Of a stretch of DNA of 64,000 nt, positions 1 to 8,594 are shown one piece after another. Both the position numbers and the translations under genes were made by a program. The first letter of the stretch is position 1. Each line of letters begins with the position of its first letter. The notes beneath the pieces are model-generated. The model ran no database searches, had not been told where the DNA came from, and saw nothing but the letters and a program-made list of their open reading frames with translations. This DNA comes from Actinacidiphila sp. DG2A-62 (GTDB lineage Bacteria > Actinomycetota > Actinomycetes > Streptomycetales > Streptomycetaceae): positions 1,900,001-1,964,000 of the forward strand of contig NZ_JAYMGI010000002.1 in the NCBI RefSeq assembly GCF_035825295.1. The letters run 5' to 3'.

Positions 1-1
1 G

Positions 2-1414
2 GTCAGCGGCGGCACGGTGGTGATGAACCCGATCAGCGGGACCTACCGCTATCCGCCGCAGGGCCCGGACCCGGACGGCCTGCTGGCGTTCCTGCACGAC
101 CCGAAGGAGGTGGAGGAGCTGACCATGGTGGTGGACGAGGAGCTGAAGATGATGTCCGCGATCTGCCCGCTGGGCGGTGTCGTGGTCGGCCCGCGGCTGA
201 AGGAGATGGCCCATCTCGCCCACACCGAGTACGAGTTGCGCGGGCGCACCGAGCTGGACGTGCGCGAGGTGCTGCGCGAGACGATGTTCGCCGCGACCGT
301 CACGGGGTCGCCGCTGCAGAACGCCTGCCGGGTGATCGAGCGGCACGAGCCGCGCGGCCCCGGCGACGCCGGGCGCGGGTACTACGCGGGCGCGCTGGCG
401 CTGATCGGCCGGGACGGCGCGGGCGCGCAGACGCTGGACTCGCCGATCCTCATCCGCACCGCGGACATCGCGCCGGACGGCGCCCTGAAGGTGCCGGTGG
501 GCGCGACGCTGGTGCGCCACTCCGACCCGGCCTCGGAGGTGGCCGAGACGCACGCCAAGGCGGCGGGCGTGCTGACCGCGCTGGGCGTGCGTCCGGCGCC
601 CGCGGCACGGCCGGCCGGGCCGCGCGGGCGGCTGGCCGACGACGTGCGGGTGCGGGCCGCGCTGGACGCCCGCCGGGCCCGCCTCGCGCCGTTCTGGCTG
701 CGGATGCAGGCCGCCCCGGAGCGTCCGGGCGATGCCGGGCACGCGCTGGTGGTGGACGGCGAGGACACCTTCACCGCGATGCTCGCGCACGTGCTGCGCT
801 CGGCCGGCCTGGAAGTCTCGGTGCGGCGCTACGACGAGCCGGGGCTGCGGCGGGCGGCGCTGGCGCACCGCGGGCCGGTGGTGCTGGGACCCGGCCCCGG
901 CGACCCGGCGGACACCTCGGACCCCAAGATGCGGCTGCTGCGCTCGCTCGCCGCGGACCTGCTGGCGGCCCGCGCGCCGGCCCGGGCGGACGGCGAGCCG
1001 GGGGCGTCCGGGCCGGCGGGCGCCGCGGTCGGCGCGGGCCGCGGCGGGCTGCTCGGGGTGTGCCTGGGCCATGAGCTGATCGCCGCGGAACTCGGCCTCG
1101 ACCTGGTCCGCAAGGCCGAGCCGCACCAGGGCGCGCAGCACACGATCGATCTGTTCGGGCGGCCGGAGACGGTCGGCTTCTACAACTCCTTCACCGCGCG
1201 CTGCGACGACGCGGTGACCGCCGAACTCGCCCTGCACGGCATCGAGGTGAGCCGCGACCCGGCCACCGGGGACGTGCACGCGCTGCGCGGGCCGCACTTC
1301 GCGGGCGTGCAGTTCCACCCGGAGTCGGTGCTGACGCTGGGCGGCGCGGCGATCGTCGCCGACCTGCTGGCGGCGGTGGCGGTCCCGGCCGGGCCGGTCG
1401 CCGACCGCGCGTAG
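2..1414 (+). CDS. Anthranilate synthase, TrpE-TrpG/PhzE-type fusion, 5' end outside window
   Basis: Fused enzyme that aminates chorismate with ammonia from glutamine. The frame is already open at base 2, so the N-terminal part of the synthase domain is missing; such fusions are normally about 630-650 residues and about 470 are present. The first ~180 residues are the end of the chorismate-binding domain (NPISGTYRYP, then VVDEELKMM where primary TrpE proteins carry LVDLxRND). From about base 730 comes a class I glutamine amidotransferase with GVCLGHE (catalytic Cys at base 1061) and FHPESVL near the end. An Ala/Gly-rich insert (bases ~965-1050) sits inside that domain. The fused form is known for secondary-metabolic anthranilate or 2-amino-2-deoxyisochorismate synthases; which product is made cannot be read from this piece. 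Confidence 0.88.
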   Translation, partial: VSGGTVVMNPISGTYRYPPQGPDPDGLLAFLHDPKEVEELTMVVDEELKMMSAICPLGGVVVGPRLKEMAHLAHTEYELRGRTELDVREVLRETMFAATVTGSPLQNACRVIERHEPRGPGDAGRGYYAGALALIGRDGAGAQTLDSPILIRTADIAPDGALKVPVGATLVRHSDPASEVAETHAKAAGVLTALGVRPAPAARPAGPRGRLADDVRVRAALDARRARLAPFWLRMQAAPERPGDAGHALVVDGEDTFTAMLAHVLRSAGLEVSVRRYDEPGLRRAALAHRGPVVLGPGPGDPADTSDPKMRLLRSLAADLLAARAPARADGEPGASGPAGAAVGAGRGGLLGVCLGHELIAAELGLDLVRKAEPHQGAQHTIDLFGRPETVGFYNSFTARCDDAVTAELALHGIEVSRDPATGDVHALRGPHFAGVQFHPESVLTLGGAAIVADLLAAVAVPAGPVADRA

Positions 1415-1459
1415 CGGGCCCGTCCGCACCTGGCGCGGGACTGACCGCGCGCGGGTCCC

Positions 1460-1497
1460 GCGCCGGTCCGCGGGGCCCGCGCCGGTCCGCGGGGCCC
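1460..1497. repeat. 19-bp tandem repeat, two copies, between convergent genes
   Basis: The unit GCGCCGGTCCGCGGGGCCC occurs twice without spacing in the 90-bp gap between the anthranilate synthase and uridine kinase stop codons. CCGCGG-GGC-CCGCGG forms a hairpin, so the stretch may also end transcription from both sides. Confidence 0.6.
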
Positions 1498-1504
1498 GCG
1501 GCGG

Positions 1505-2146
1505 CTACGCGGTCTCGCCGAACTGGCCCGCGTGCACCGGCAGTTCCGCGCCGACGGGCTCGGCGAGCACCGGACCGATGAGCGCGAGCACCTCGGCGAT
1601 CATCGTGAACTCGTCGGCGGTGCCGTCGACCACCAGGTCGGCCAGCGAGCGGGAGGGGGCGACGTGCGCGGCGTGCCGCTCCCGCCCGCTGGACAGGTAG
1701 TTCAGCAGCGAGATCCGCGGGTCCTGCCGTTGGACCTCGATCTTGCGGAGGATCTTCCGGGCCAGCCGGATGTCGTCCGGCGTGTCCACGTAGACCCGCC
1801 AGGAGGCTCGGCCGGTCACCGCCGCGAGGGTGAGGGCGAACAGGCCCTCGACGACGACCAGCCGGTGCCGTCCGGCCCGGGTCATCGCGTCGACGGCTTC
1901 GGCGACCGCGGCCTCGTCGATGGACCCCGGGTGGTTCCAGTCGAGCGTCTCGGCGCCGGTGGCGCTGAGGGTGCGCACCCCCCGCCGCGGATCGTGCGCG
2001 GGGGCGTAGAAGTCGTCCAGGTGCAGGAGGCCGACGGCCTCCGGATGGTGCCGCGCCAGCGCGTCGGCAAGGGTGGACTTGCCGGACGCGGTGCCGCCTG
2101 CGACCGCCAGTACGGGCACGTGCTGCCCTGCTGCCACACCCGCCAT
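1505..2146 (-). CDS. udk: Uridine kinase family protein
   Basis: P-loop nucleoside kinase, 213 residues, expected to phosphorylate uridine/cytidine with ATP or GTP in pyrimidine salvage. The Walker A motif GGTASGKST lies near residue 15, followed by LHLDDFY and DWNHPGS, which mark the uridine kinase/phosphoribulokinase family; VVEGLFAL is the segment behind the nucleoside site. The ATG at 2146 is preferred because AAGGAG stands 8 bases before it; the frame continues further upstream but only as the shadow of pfkA. It lies 110 bp downstream of pfkA on the same strand, so the two may be co-transcribed. The kinase fold is certain; the exact substrate is inferred. Confidence 0.85.
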   Translation of the reverse strand: MAGVAAGQHVPVLAVAGGTASGKSTLADALARHHPEAVGLLHLDDFYAPAHDPRRGVRTLSATGAETLDWNHPGSIDEAAVAEAVDAMTRAGRHRLVVVEGLFALTLAAVTGRASWRVYVDTPDDIRLARKILRKIEVQRQDPRISLLNYLSSGRERHAAHVAPSRSLADLVVDGTADEFTMIAEVLALIGPVLAEPVGAELPVHAGQFGETA

Positions 2147-2256
2147 ACCGGGCGCTCCTTCGAGGTGCTCAAGGAAAAACGAAGCGGCCGGACGAGCCGG
2201 GTGCAGGGATGGTAGGGCGAGGAGATCGACTGCGGCAAGCGCCGGTTCCGGCGTGG

Positions 2257-3285
2257 CTATCCGAAGAACACCCCGGCCTCGGCGTACAGGCCCGGGTCGA
2301 CGGTCTTGATGGCGGCCGTGGCGTCGCCGATCGGCACCCGCACGATGTCGGTGCCGCGCAGGGCGACCATGGTGCCGAAGTCGCCGTCGCGGACCGCCTC
2401 GATGGCGTGCAGCCCGAAGCGGGTGGCCAGCCAGCGGTCGAAGGCGCTGGGGGTGCCGCCGCGCTGGACGTGGCCCAGCACGGTGGTGCGCGCCTCCTTG
2501 CCGGTGCGCTTCTCGATCTGCTTGGCCAGCCACTCCCCGATGCCCGACAGCCGGACGTGGCCGAAGGAGTCCAGGGTGCCGTCCTTGAGGACCATGTCGC
2601 CGTCGACCGGCATCGCGCCCTCGGCGACCACGACGATCGGCGCGTAGCGGATCTTGAAGCGGCTCTCCACCCAGGCGCACACCTGCTCCAGGTCGAAGCG
2701 CTGCTCGGGGATGAGGATGACGTTGGCGCCGCCGGCCAGGCCCGAGTGCAGCGCGATCCACCCGGCGTGCCGGCCCATCACCTCCACCACCAGGACCCGC
2801 ATGTGGGACTCGGCGGTGGTGTGCAGGCGGTCGATGGCCTCGGTGGCGATGTTGACCGCCGTGTCGAAGCCGAAGGTGTAGTCGGTGGCGGACAGGTCGT
2901 TGTCGATGGTCTTGGGGACGCCGACGCACCTCACGCCGTGATCCCGCGAGAGCCGCGCGGCCACCCCGAGGGTGTCCTCGCCGCCGATCACGATGAGCGC
3001 GTCGACGCCGTCGGCCGCCAGGTTCTCCTGGACCCGCGGCGCCCCGCCCTCGACCTTGAGCGGATTGGTGCGCGAGGAGCCGAGTATGGTGCCGCCGCGC
3101 GGGAGTATGCCGCGGACGGCGGGGATGTCGAGACGGACGGTGTCCCCGTCGAGAGGGCCGCGCCAGCCGTCCCGGTAGCCGATGAAGTCGTAGCCGTATT
3201 CCTGGACGCCTTTACGGACGATGCCGCGGATGACCGCGTTGAGGCCGGGGCAGTCTCCGCCGCCGGTCAGAACTCCGACCCGCAT
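2257..3285 (-). CDS. pfkA: 6-phosphofructokinase, group III, Asp104 variant
   Basis: Phosphorylates fructose 6-phosphate in glycolysis; 342 residues, full length. Visible motifs are GGGDCPGLNAVIR at the N terminus, PKTIDND (residues 124-130) with the catalytic Asp, MGRHAGW (hexose phosphate binding) and GHVQRGGTPSAFDR. The protein closely resembles the S. coelicolor PfkA encoded beside the MacRS genes. Residues 101-105 are GGEDT, giving Asp at position 104 and Lys at 125. In group III enzymes Gly104 goes with ATP use and Asp104 plus this Lys with pyrophosphate use, so the phosphoryl donor is open. The ATG at 3285 is preceded by GAAGGGAAGAG. A ~70-bp gap separates it from the response regulator upstream. 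Confidence 0.95.
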   Translation of the reverse strand: MRVGVLTGGGDCPGLNAVIRGIVRKGVQEYGYDFIGYRDGWRGPLDGDTVRLDIPAVRGILPRGGTILGSSRTNPLKVEGGAPRVQENLAADGVDALIVIGGEDTLGVAARLSRDHGVRCVGVPKTIDNDLSATDYTFGFDTAVNIATEAIDRLHTTAESHMRVLVVEVMGRHAGWIALHSGLAGGANVILIPEQRFDLEQVCAWVESRFKIRYAPIVVVAEGAMPVDGDMVLKDGTLDSFGHVRLSGIGEWLAKQIEKRTGKEARTTVLGHVQRGGTPSAFDRWLATRFGLHAIEAVRDGDFGTMVALRGTDIVRVPIGDATAAIKTVDPGLYAEAGVFFG

Positions 3286-3354
3286 GGACTCTTCCCTTCG
3301 TCGCAAGCCAGCTGTGCCGGATGTGCAACCTCCGCCAAGCTAGCGTGACTTGGG

Positions 3355-4092
3355 TCACATGTCGCCGCCCTGGTCGCCGTCCTCGCCGGCGCCCGGCCGG
3401 TCCAGGCCGCGTTCGATCGCGTACCGGACGAGCTCCACGCGGTTGTGCAGCTGGAGCTTGCCGAGGGTGTTCTGCACGTGGTTCTGCACGGTGCGGTGCG
3501 AGATGACCAGGCGCTGCGCGATCTGCTTGTAGCTCAGGCCCTTGGCGACCAGGCGCAGCACCTCGGTCTCGCGCTCGGTCAGCCGGGGCGCGGCCGGGCC
3601 GTCCTTCGCGGCGGCCGGCGGCGGCTCGGTGGCCAGCCTGCGGTACTCGCCGAGGACGAGTCCGGCCAGGCCAGGGGTGAACACCGGGTCCCCCGCCGCG
3701 GTCCTGCGCACCGCGTCCACCAGCTCGTCGCGGCCCGCGGACTTCAGCAGGTAGCCGGTCGCCCCGGATTTGACCGCTTCCAGTACGTCCTGGTGCTCGC
3801 CGCTGGCCGACAGCACCAGCACCCGCAGCGCCGGGTCGTGGCCGACGACCTCCTTGCACACCTGGACCCCGGAGGCGCCGGGCAGGTTGAGGTCGAGCAC
3901 CATCACCTGCGGGCGGGCCGCGCGGGCCCGGCGCACCGCCTCGGGGCCGTCGCCGGCGCCGGCCACCACGTGGAAGCCGGCCTCGGACAGGTCGCGGGAG
4001 ACCGCGTCCCGCCACATCGGATGGTCGTCGACGACCATGACCGTCACCGGCGGCTCGCCGCCCTCCCCCGGTGTCGCGCTGCCGAGCGTCAT
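3355..4092 (-). CDS. macR: NarL/FixJ-family response regulator, MacR-like
   Basis: Two-component response regulator, 245 residues. The receiver domain (residues ~16-130) has the acidic pair in VVDDHP, the phospho-acceptor Asp in LDLNLPG and the conserved Lys in YLLKSAG. A LuxR-type helix-turn-helix follows (LTEREVLRL-type start, then KQIAQRLVISHRTVQNHV). Its ATG overlaps the sensor kinase stop by four bases (ATGA), so translation is coupled; GGGAGA lies 8 bases upstream. Position next to pfkA and pairing with a membrane kinase match the S. coelicolor MacRS pair, reported to affect morphology and antibiotic production through cell-envelope genes. The name is by context and similarity recalled, not by a search. 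Confidence 0.85.
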   Translation of the reverse strand: MTLGSATPGEGGEPPVTVMVVDDHPMWRDAVSRDLSEAGFHVVAGAGDGPEAVRRARAARPQVMVLDLNLPGASGVQVCKEVVGHDPALRVLVLSASGEHQDVLEAVKSGATGYLLKSAGRDELVDAVRRTAAGDPVFTPGLAGLVLGEYRRLATEPPPAAAKDGPAAPRLTERETEVLRLVAKGLSYKQIAQRLVISHRTVQNHVQNTLGKLQLHNRVELVRYAIERGLDRPGAGEDGDQGGDM

Positions 4093-5477
4093 CGCCCTGT
4101 TCTCCCGTTCGAGTCGCCGAAAGCCGCCGCGGCGTCCGCGGCGGGGGTGGTGCCGGTGGTCTTCGTACGCCCGGTCCGGCCGGTCCGGCCGGTGTGCCCG
4201 GTGTGCCCGGTATGCCCGGTGCGGTCCGCGGGGCGGGGCAGCCGCAGCTCGACCTCGGCGCCCTGGCCCGGTACGGAGACCAGGTCCGCGCTGCCGCCGA
4301 GGTCGCGCAGCCGGCCGCGGATGGACTGCGCGACGCCGAGCCGGCCCTCGTGCTCGGCCGCGGCCAGCCGGCCCTCCGGGATGCCGGGGCCGTCGTCCCT
4401 GACCGACACCAGCACCGCGTCCGGCTCGTCCTCGACCAGCACCCACGCGTGCGCGCCGTCCCCGGCGTGCCGCCGTACGTTGTCCAGCGCCGCGCCGACC
4501 GCGGCGGTCAGCTCCGCCGCGTCCCGCGCGTCCAGCCACACCGGCGTGCCGGGCGCGGAGAGCGTCACACGCGAGGACGCCGCGTACGGCGCGAGCAGGA
4601 CGCGCAGGTCCTGCGGGCCGTCGGCCGCGTCCAGGGCGCCGACGCCGCTGACGACGCCGGAGCCGCCTGAGCCGCCTGAGCCGTCGCGGCCGTGCGCACC
4701 GTCCGCGCCGTCCCGGCGGGCCGAGGCGCCCCCGCCGGCCGGGCCGCCCGGAGCGCCCGGGTGCGGCGGGATGCCGGTGATCAGCGCCCGCAGCGCCGCC
4801 TCCTGCTCGCCGGCCAGCCGGCCCAGCTCGGCCGCCTCGCCGCCGGCCCGCACCCCGCGCCGCTGGACCATCGCCAGCACCTGGAGGACTCCGTCGTGGA
4901 TGTCGCGGGCCAGCCGCTCGCGCTCGCGGGTGGCGGCCTCGATCTGGAGCGCGCGGGCCAGGGTGCGCTCACTGGCCCGGGCCACCTCGACCACGTAGCC
5001 GATCGCGACGCCCGCCACCCACACCAGGATGACGTTGTGCACGGTGTCGCGGCTGGGGGTGCCGCGCTCGGCCAGGTCGGCGACGGCCACCAGCGTCGAG
5101 GCCAGCGCCGCCCAGCGCCAGCCGCCCTTGAGGGCGTACGCGAGCACCGCGCCCGCCGTCCAGATCGACGGCAGCGTGAAGGCGCCCGACTCGATCCGGC
5201 CGGCGGTGTCGACCCAGCCGGTGAGCAGGATGCCGCCGACCGCCACGGCCATGTCCGCCGCCAGGAACGGCCGGGTGCACCGCTCGGCGTTCCTGACCCG
5301 GCCGAGCGTGGCCAGCGTCCACACCGCGAGCAGCGCCATGTAGCAGCCGCCGGGCAGCGGGTGCCGCAGCGCGCGGTAGGAGTGGACGTAGAGCACCACC
5401 GCGTAGCCCATGGTGAGCACGCGGTAGGCGGTCAGCGCCCGCCACAGCGGCTGCTCGACCGACATCCGCGCGGCCAC
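4089..5477 (-). CDS. macS: Membrane sensor histidine kinase, MacS-like
   Basis: Histidine kinase, 462 residues. The first ~170 residues contain about five hydrophobic segments (for example YRVLTMGYAVVLYVHSY and VHNVILVWVAGVAIGYVV). The dimerisation box ERERLARDIHDGVLQVL carries the phospho-accepting His (HisKA_3 type), and the ATPase domain has DNVRRHAG (N box), DDGPGIPEGRL (G1) and GRLGVAQSIRGR. A ~35-residue Gly/Ala/Ser insert separates the two. The C terminus ends in TGH/TGR tripeptide repeats encoded by a 9-bp tandem repeat (about 4165-4215). A GTG start at 5477 is chosen because GGAGG is 8 bases upstream; an ATG at 5465 is possible. Only three bases separate it from the acyltransferase stop, so the three genes form one operon. 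Confidence 0.88.
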   Translation of the reverse strand: MAARMSVEQPLWRALTAYRVLTMGYAVVLYVHSYRALRHPLPGGCYMALLAVWTLATLGRVRNAERCTRPFLAADMAVAVGGILLTGWVDTAGRIESGAFTLPSIWTAGAVLAYALKGGWRWAALASTLVAVADLAERGTPSRDTVHNVILVWVAGVAIGYVVEVARASERTLARALQIEAATRERERLARDIHDGVLQVLAMVQRRGVRAGGEAAELGRLAGEQEAALRALITGIPPHPGAPGGPAGGGASARRDGADGAHGRDGSGGSGGSGVVSGVGALDAADGPQDLRVLLAPYAASSRVTLSAPGTPVWLDARDAAELTAAVGAALDNVRRHAGDGAHAWVLVEDEPDAVLVSVRDDGPGIPEGRLAAAEHEGRLGVAQSIRGRLRDLGGSADLVSVPGQGAEVELRLPRPADRTGHTGHTGHTGRTGRTGRTKTTGTTPAADAAAAFGDSNGRTGR

Positions 5478-5480
5478 GCC

Positions 5481-6191
5481 TCACCCCTCCGCGGCGCGCT
5501 TGGCCGCCTCGGCGATCTGGCGCTTGGCGGCGGTGGCGTAGATGTCCACGTACTCCTGGCCGGAGAGCTTCATGATCTCGTACATCACCTCGTCGGTGAC
5601 CGAGCGCAGGATGAAGCGGTCGCTCTCCATGCCGTGGTAGCGGCTGAAGTCCAGCGGGCGGCCGATCCTGATGCCGGGGCGGACGCTGAACTTGGGCATC
5701 ACCTGGCCGACCGGCTGCACCTTCTCGGTGTCGATCATCGCCACCGGGATCACCGGCGCCCCCGAGGCGAGCGCCACCCGGGCCAGGCCGCCGGGCTTGC
5801 CCCGGTAGAGCCGGCCGTCGGGCGAGCGGGTGCCCTCGGGGTAGATGCCGAACAGCTCGCCGCGCTCCAGCACGGCCAGGCCGTCCTTGACCGCGGCCTC
5901 GCCCGCGCCGCGCACCCCCGAACGGTCCACCGGCAGCTGCCCGACGCCCTTGAAGAACGCGGCGGTCAGCCTGCCCTTGATGCCGGGCGAGGTGAAGTAC
6001 TCGGCCTTGGCGATGAAGGTGACCTTGCGGTCGAGCACCGCCGGCAGGAAGAAGGAGTCGGAGAACGACAGGTGGTTGCTCGCCAGGATCGCCGGGCCGT
6101 GGGCGGGGATGTTCTCCAGACCCTCGACCCACGGGCGGAAGGCCGCCTTGATGGGCTGGCCGATCACGATCTTCATCGCGCCGTAGAACAA
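5481..6191 (-). CDS. 1-acyl-sn-glycerol-3-phosphate acyltransferase family protein
   Basis: PlsC-type acyltransferase that would transfer an acyl chain to lysophosphatidic acid, or a related acceptor, at the membrane. The acyltransferase signature NHLSFSD (HX4D) lies near residue 40, followed by AKAEYF and the acceptor-binding YPEGTRSPDG; the later PVAMIDT is also typical. The frame runs up to 6215, but AGGAGG lies inside that extension and 5 bases before a TTG at 6191, so a 236-residue protein starting LFYGAMKIV is preferred; ATG at 6176 is the next alternative. It is first in an apparent operon with the two-component system, suggesting a lipid/envelope link. The natural acyl acceptor is unknown. 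Confidence 0.82.
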   Translation of the reverse strand: MFYGAMKIVIGQPIKAAFRPWVEGLENIPAHGPAILASNHLSFSDSFFLPAVLDRKVTFIAKAEYFTSPGIKGRLTAAFFKGVGQLPVDRSGVRGAGEAAVKDGLAVLERGELFGIYPEGTRSPDGRLYRGKPGGLARVALASGAPVIPVAMIDTEKVQPVGQVMPKFSVRPGIRIGRPLDFSRYHGMESDRFILRSVTDEVMYEIMKLSGQEYVDIYATAAKRQIAEAAKRAAEG

Positions 6192-6349
6192 CCGTGCCTC
6201 CTGTTTCCGACGCAATGACCTTAACGCCCCGGAGGGCCGGTGGGGCTTACCCCTGCGTGTGACGGCCGCGTACGCTGAACTGTCCGACCATGCAACGCCT
6301 CGCGTCGGCGCCTTGGCGCCCCGGAACGCCCGGAACAGGAGAATCCACG

Positions 6350-7177
6350 GTGCCGCTCATCCCCGGAGCCGAGCCGTACCGCCACGAAGGCGGCGAGACC
6401 GGCGTCCTGCTCTGCCACGGCTTCACCGGCAGCCCGCAGTCCCTGCGGCCCTGGGCCGAGTACCTGGCAGAACGCGGTCTGACGGTCTCCGTCCCGCTGC
6501 TGCCCGGCCACGGCACCCGCTGGCAGGACATGCAGGTCACCGGCTGGCAGGACTGGTACGCCGAGGTGGACCGCGAGCTGGCGCGGCTGTCGGCGCAGTG
6601 CTCCCGGGTGTTCGTCGCGGGCCTGTCGATGGGCGGCGCGCTGGCGCTGCGGCTGGCGCAGAAGCACGGCACCGCGATCAGCGGGCTGATCCTGGTCAAC
6701 CCGTCGGTCAAAGCGGACAGTCCGCTGCTGAAGGCGGTGCCGGTGCTGCGCCACCTGGTGCCGTCGGTGGCGGGCATCGCCAGCGACATCGCGCTGGAGG
6801 GCTCCACCGAGATCGGCTACGACCGCACGCCGCTGCACGCGGTCCACTCGCTGACCTCCCTGTGGCGCACGGTACGTCCCGCGCTGCCGCAGGTCACGCA
6901 GCCGCTGCTGCTCCTGCACAGCAGGGTCGACCACGTCGTGCACCCGTCGAACTCGGCGGTGGTGCTCGCCAGGGTCTCGTCCCTGGACGTCACCGAGCGG
7001 GTGCTGGAGCGCAGCCACCACGTGGCGACGCTCGACCACGACGCCGAGCGGATCTTCACGGAGTCCTACGACTTCGTCCGCCGGCTGTCGCGGGACGTGG
7101 CGCCGGCGGCGGGCGTCAGACAGAACGGTAGGCACGAGGAGGGCACGGCCGTCGCCGAGGAGGGCACAGGTGGCTGA
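6350..7177 (+). CDS. Alpha/beta hydrolase, carboxylesterase/lipase type
   Basis: Cytosolic serine esterase of the Est30/YvaK-like family, 275 residues. HGFTGSPQ supplies the oxyanion hole, GLSMGG carries the nucleophile Ser, HSRVDHVV the acidic residue and RSHHVATLDHD the catalytic His, in the usual order. The GTG at 6350 (protein beginning VPLIPGAEPY) is preferred over an ATG at 6290 because AGGAGA lies about 8 bases before it. It diverges from the acyltransferase; a TACGCT box at about 6272 with TTACCC 18 bp upstream could be its promoter. The following gene overlaps its end by eight bases. The substrate cannot be predicted. Confidence 0.85.
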   Translation: MPLIPGAEPYRHEGGETGVLLCHGFTGSPQSLRPWAEYLAERGLTVSVPLLPGHGTRWQDMQVTGWQDWYAEVDRELARLSAQCSRVFVAGLSMGGALALRLAQKHGTAISGLILVNPSVKADSPLLKAVPVLRHLVPSVAGIASDIALEGSTEIGYDRTPLHAVHSLTSLWRTVRPALPQVTQPLLLLHSRVDHVVHPSNSAVVLARVSSLDVTERVLERSHHVATLDHDAERIFTESYDFVRRLSRDVAPAAGVRQNGRHEEGTAVAEEGTGG

Positions 7178-7679
7178 CCCCGACCGCGAGGACGAGGGCG
7201 CCGCGCCGCTGGACGAGGACGCGGCGTGGGCGGCGCTGGTCGCGGGCTTCGACGAGGAGCCCGAGCCGGGCACGGAGCCGTCCTGGCCGGAGGCGGAGAA
7301 CGTCCCGGAGGGCCGGGACCCGGTGCCGCCGCTGCCCGAGCCGAAGCCGCTGCCCCCGCCGCCCACCCGGAGCATCGTGATCCACCCGGTGATCCAGGGG
7401 CCGCGCGACTTCGAGCTGGAGGAGGACGAGGACGCGCACTACGAGCCGCCCGAGCCGCCCCCGCTGCCGGACGCGGACGTCACCACCAAGTTCGCGTGGA
7501 TCGCGGTGCTCGGCGGGCCGCTGCTGCTGCTGGCGTTCGTGCTCTTCCAGCTCGACCTGACGTGGTGGGCCGTGGTGGTCGGCGTCGGCGGGTTCCTGGG
7601 CGGGTTCGCGACGCTGGTTGCGCGGATGCGCACGGACGAGGACGACGACGACCTCCCCGGCGGCGGCGCCGTCGTCTAG
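7170..7679 (+). CDS. Hypothetical membrane protein with acidic, proline-rich N terminus
   Basis: 169 residues, function unknown. Residues 1-105 are acidic and proline-rich and look disordered. Two hydrophobic segments follow: FAWIAVLGGPLLLLAFVLFQ and WWAVVVGVGGFLGGFATLV, then a short acidic tail with DEDDDD. The predicted arrangement is a hairpin in the membrane with both ends in the cytoplasm. It starts with GTG overlapping the esterase stop by eight bases, with GGAGG about 9 bases before it, so it is translationally coupled to the esterase. A gene of this kind follows the esterase in other streptomycetes as I recall. A good gene by position and codon use, but no domain recognised. Confidence 0.75.
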   Translation: MADPDREDEGAAPLDEDAAWAALVAGFDEEPEPGTEPSWPEAENVPEGRDPVPPLPEPKPLPPPPTRSIVIHPVIQGPRDFELEEDEDAHYEPPEPPPLPDADVTTKFAWIAVLGGPLLLLAFVLFQLDLTWWAVVVGVGGFLGGFATLVARMRTDEDDDDLPGGGAVV

Positions 7680-7694
7680 CCCCACCCGCCGGCT

Positions 7695-7750
7695 CCGCGC
7701 TGAGCGTTGCCCCGCTTTTCAGGGGGCGCGGGGCTCAGCGCCGAGCTGAC
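7695..7750. repeat. Short copy of the dispersed GGGGCGCGGGG element
   Basis: Between two convergent genes, and running a few bases into the end of the EEP gene. Contains CTTTTCAGGGGGCGCGGGG flanked by GGCTCCGCGCTGAG and CAGCGCCGAGCTGAC, the same flank-plus-core layout seen at 19.9-20.3, 55.05-55.25 and 56.97-57.1 kb. The flanks are near-complementary and could form a terminator stem read from either side. Confidence 0.6.
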
Positions 7751-8493
7751 GAGGAGGGGACGCGGACCGCGGCGAGGACCGGGAGGTGGTCGGTCGCGGC
7801 GGCGAAGTCCGCGGGGGCGACGCCGGCCGCCGCGGTGGGCACACCGCACCCCAGGACCTCGACGGCGCCCGAGGCGAAGACCGCGTCGATCCGCTGCCGC
7901 GGCGCCGCCGCCTCGGACGTGAACTCCCCGCCCCACGGCGCGGCCGCGTACGCGTCGGTGAGCGTCCCGGCGATGCGCCGGAACGCCGCCCCGCCCGGCC
8001 CTTCGTTGATGTCGCCGCCGACGACCGTGTGCGGCGTGCCCAGCGCGGCCACGCGCTCCAGCAGCAGCCCGGCCTGGGCGAGGCGCTCGCCCGCGTCGAG
8101 CGAGAGGTGCGCGGAGACGGCGCCGAGCCGCGCACCCCCGATCCGCAGCACGGCCGTGGCGAACCCCCTGCGGTGCAGGCCGGGAGTGTGCGGCAGCAGG
8201 ACGTCCTCGGTGCGCTCGACGTGCGCGCGCGGCGACACCAGGATCATCGGACCGGTGGCCGGCGCGCCACCGGTGGCGTAGAACAGGCCGGTCGCGCTCG
8301 CCAGCCGGGCCGCGGACTTGCGCCAGCGGAAGAACCGCGGCGCCTCCTGGACCAGGACGAGGTCGGGGGCGCAGGCGCGGATCACCCGGGCCAGCGCCGC
8401 CGTGTCGTCCCGCATGGAGCGGATGTTGTAGCTGAGGACGCGGACGACGGCCGAGCCGTCCGGCTCCGTCGCCGACTCCGGCAGTTCCTCCAC
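7735..8493 (-). CDS. Endonuclease/exonuclease/phosphatase family protein
   Basis: DNase I-like (EEP) metal-dependent phosphodiesterase, 252 residues. The family motifs are all present: LSYNIRS near the start, LVQEAP (metal-binding Glu), VSAHLSLD, VVGGDINEG (catalytic Asp/Asn) and TDHLPVLAA at the end. No signal peptide or membrane segment is seen. The GTG start at 8493 is the only reasonable one upstream of the first motif; GGGGAG and GGAG lie 4-14 bases before it. The gene is 100 bp downstream of glucokinase on the same strand and shares its convergent 3' end with the membrane protein. Members act on DNA, phospholipids or phosphoinositides; the target here cannot be decided. Confidence 0.82.
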   Translation of the reverse strand: MEELPESATEPDGSAVVRVLSYNIRSMRDDTAALARVIRACAPDLVLVQEAPRFFRWRKSAARLASATGLFYATGGAPATGPMILVSPRAHVERTEDVLLPHTPGLHRRGFATAVLRIGGARLGAVSAHLSLDAGERLAQAGLLLERVAALGTPHTVVGGDINEGPGGAAFRRIAGTLTDAYAAAPWGGEFTSEAAAPRQRIDAVFASGAVEVLGCGVPTAAAGVAPADFAAATDHLPVLAAVRVPSSSARR

Positions 8494-8594
8494 GCGCTCC
8501 CCGCTCCCCGCTCCTCGTTCTACCGTGCCTGCCGTACGCCCGCGCCCGCGGTGCCGCGCCGTGCGGACGCCGCGCGCCCGCGCCGTGCCCGCGG

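Noticed and set aside
2..1414. Phenazine biosynthesis cluster suggested by a PhzE-like enzyme
   Set aside because: No other phz-type gene follows; the gene is next to core metabolism genes.
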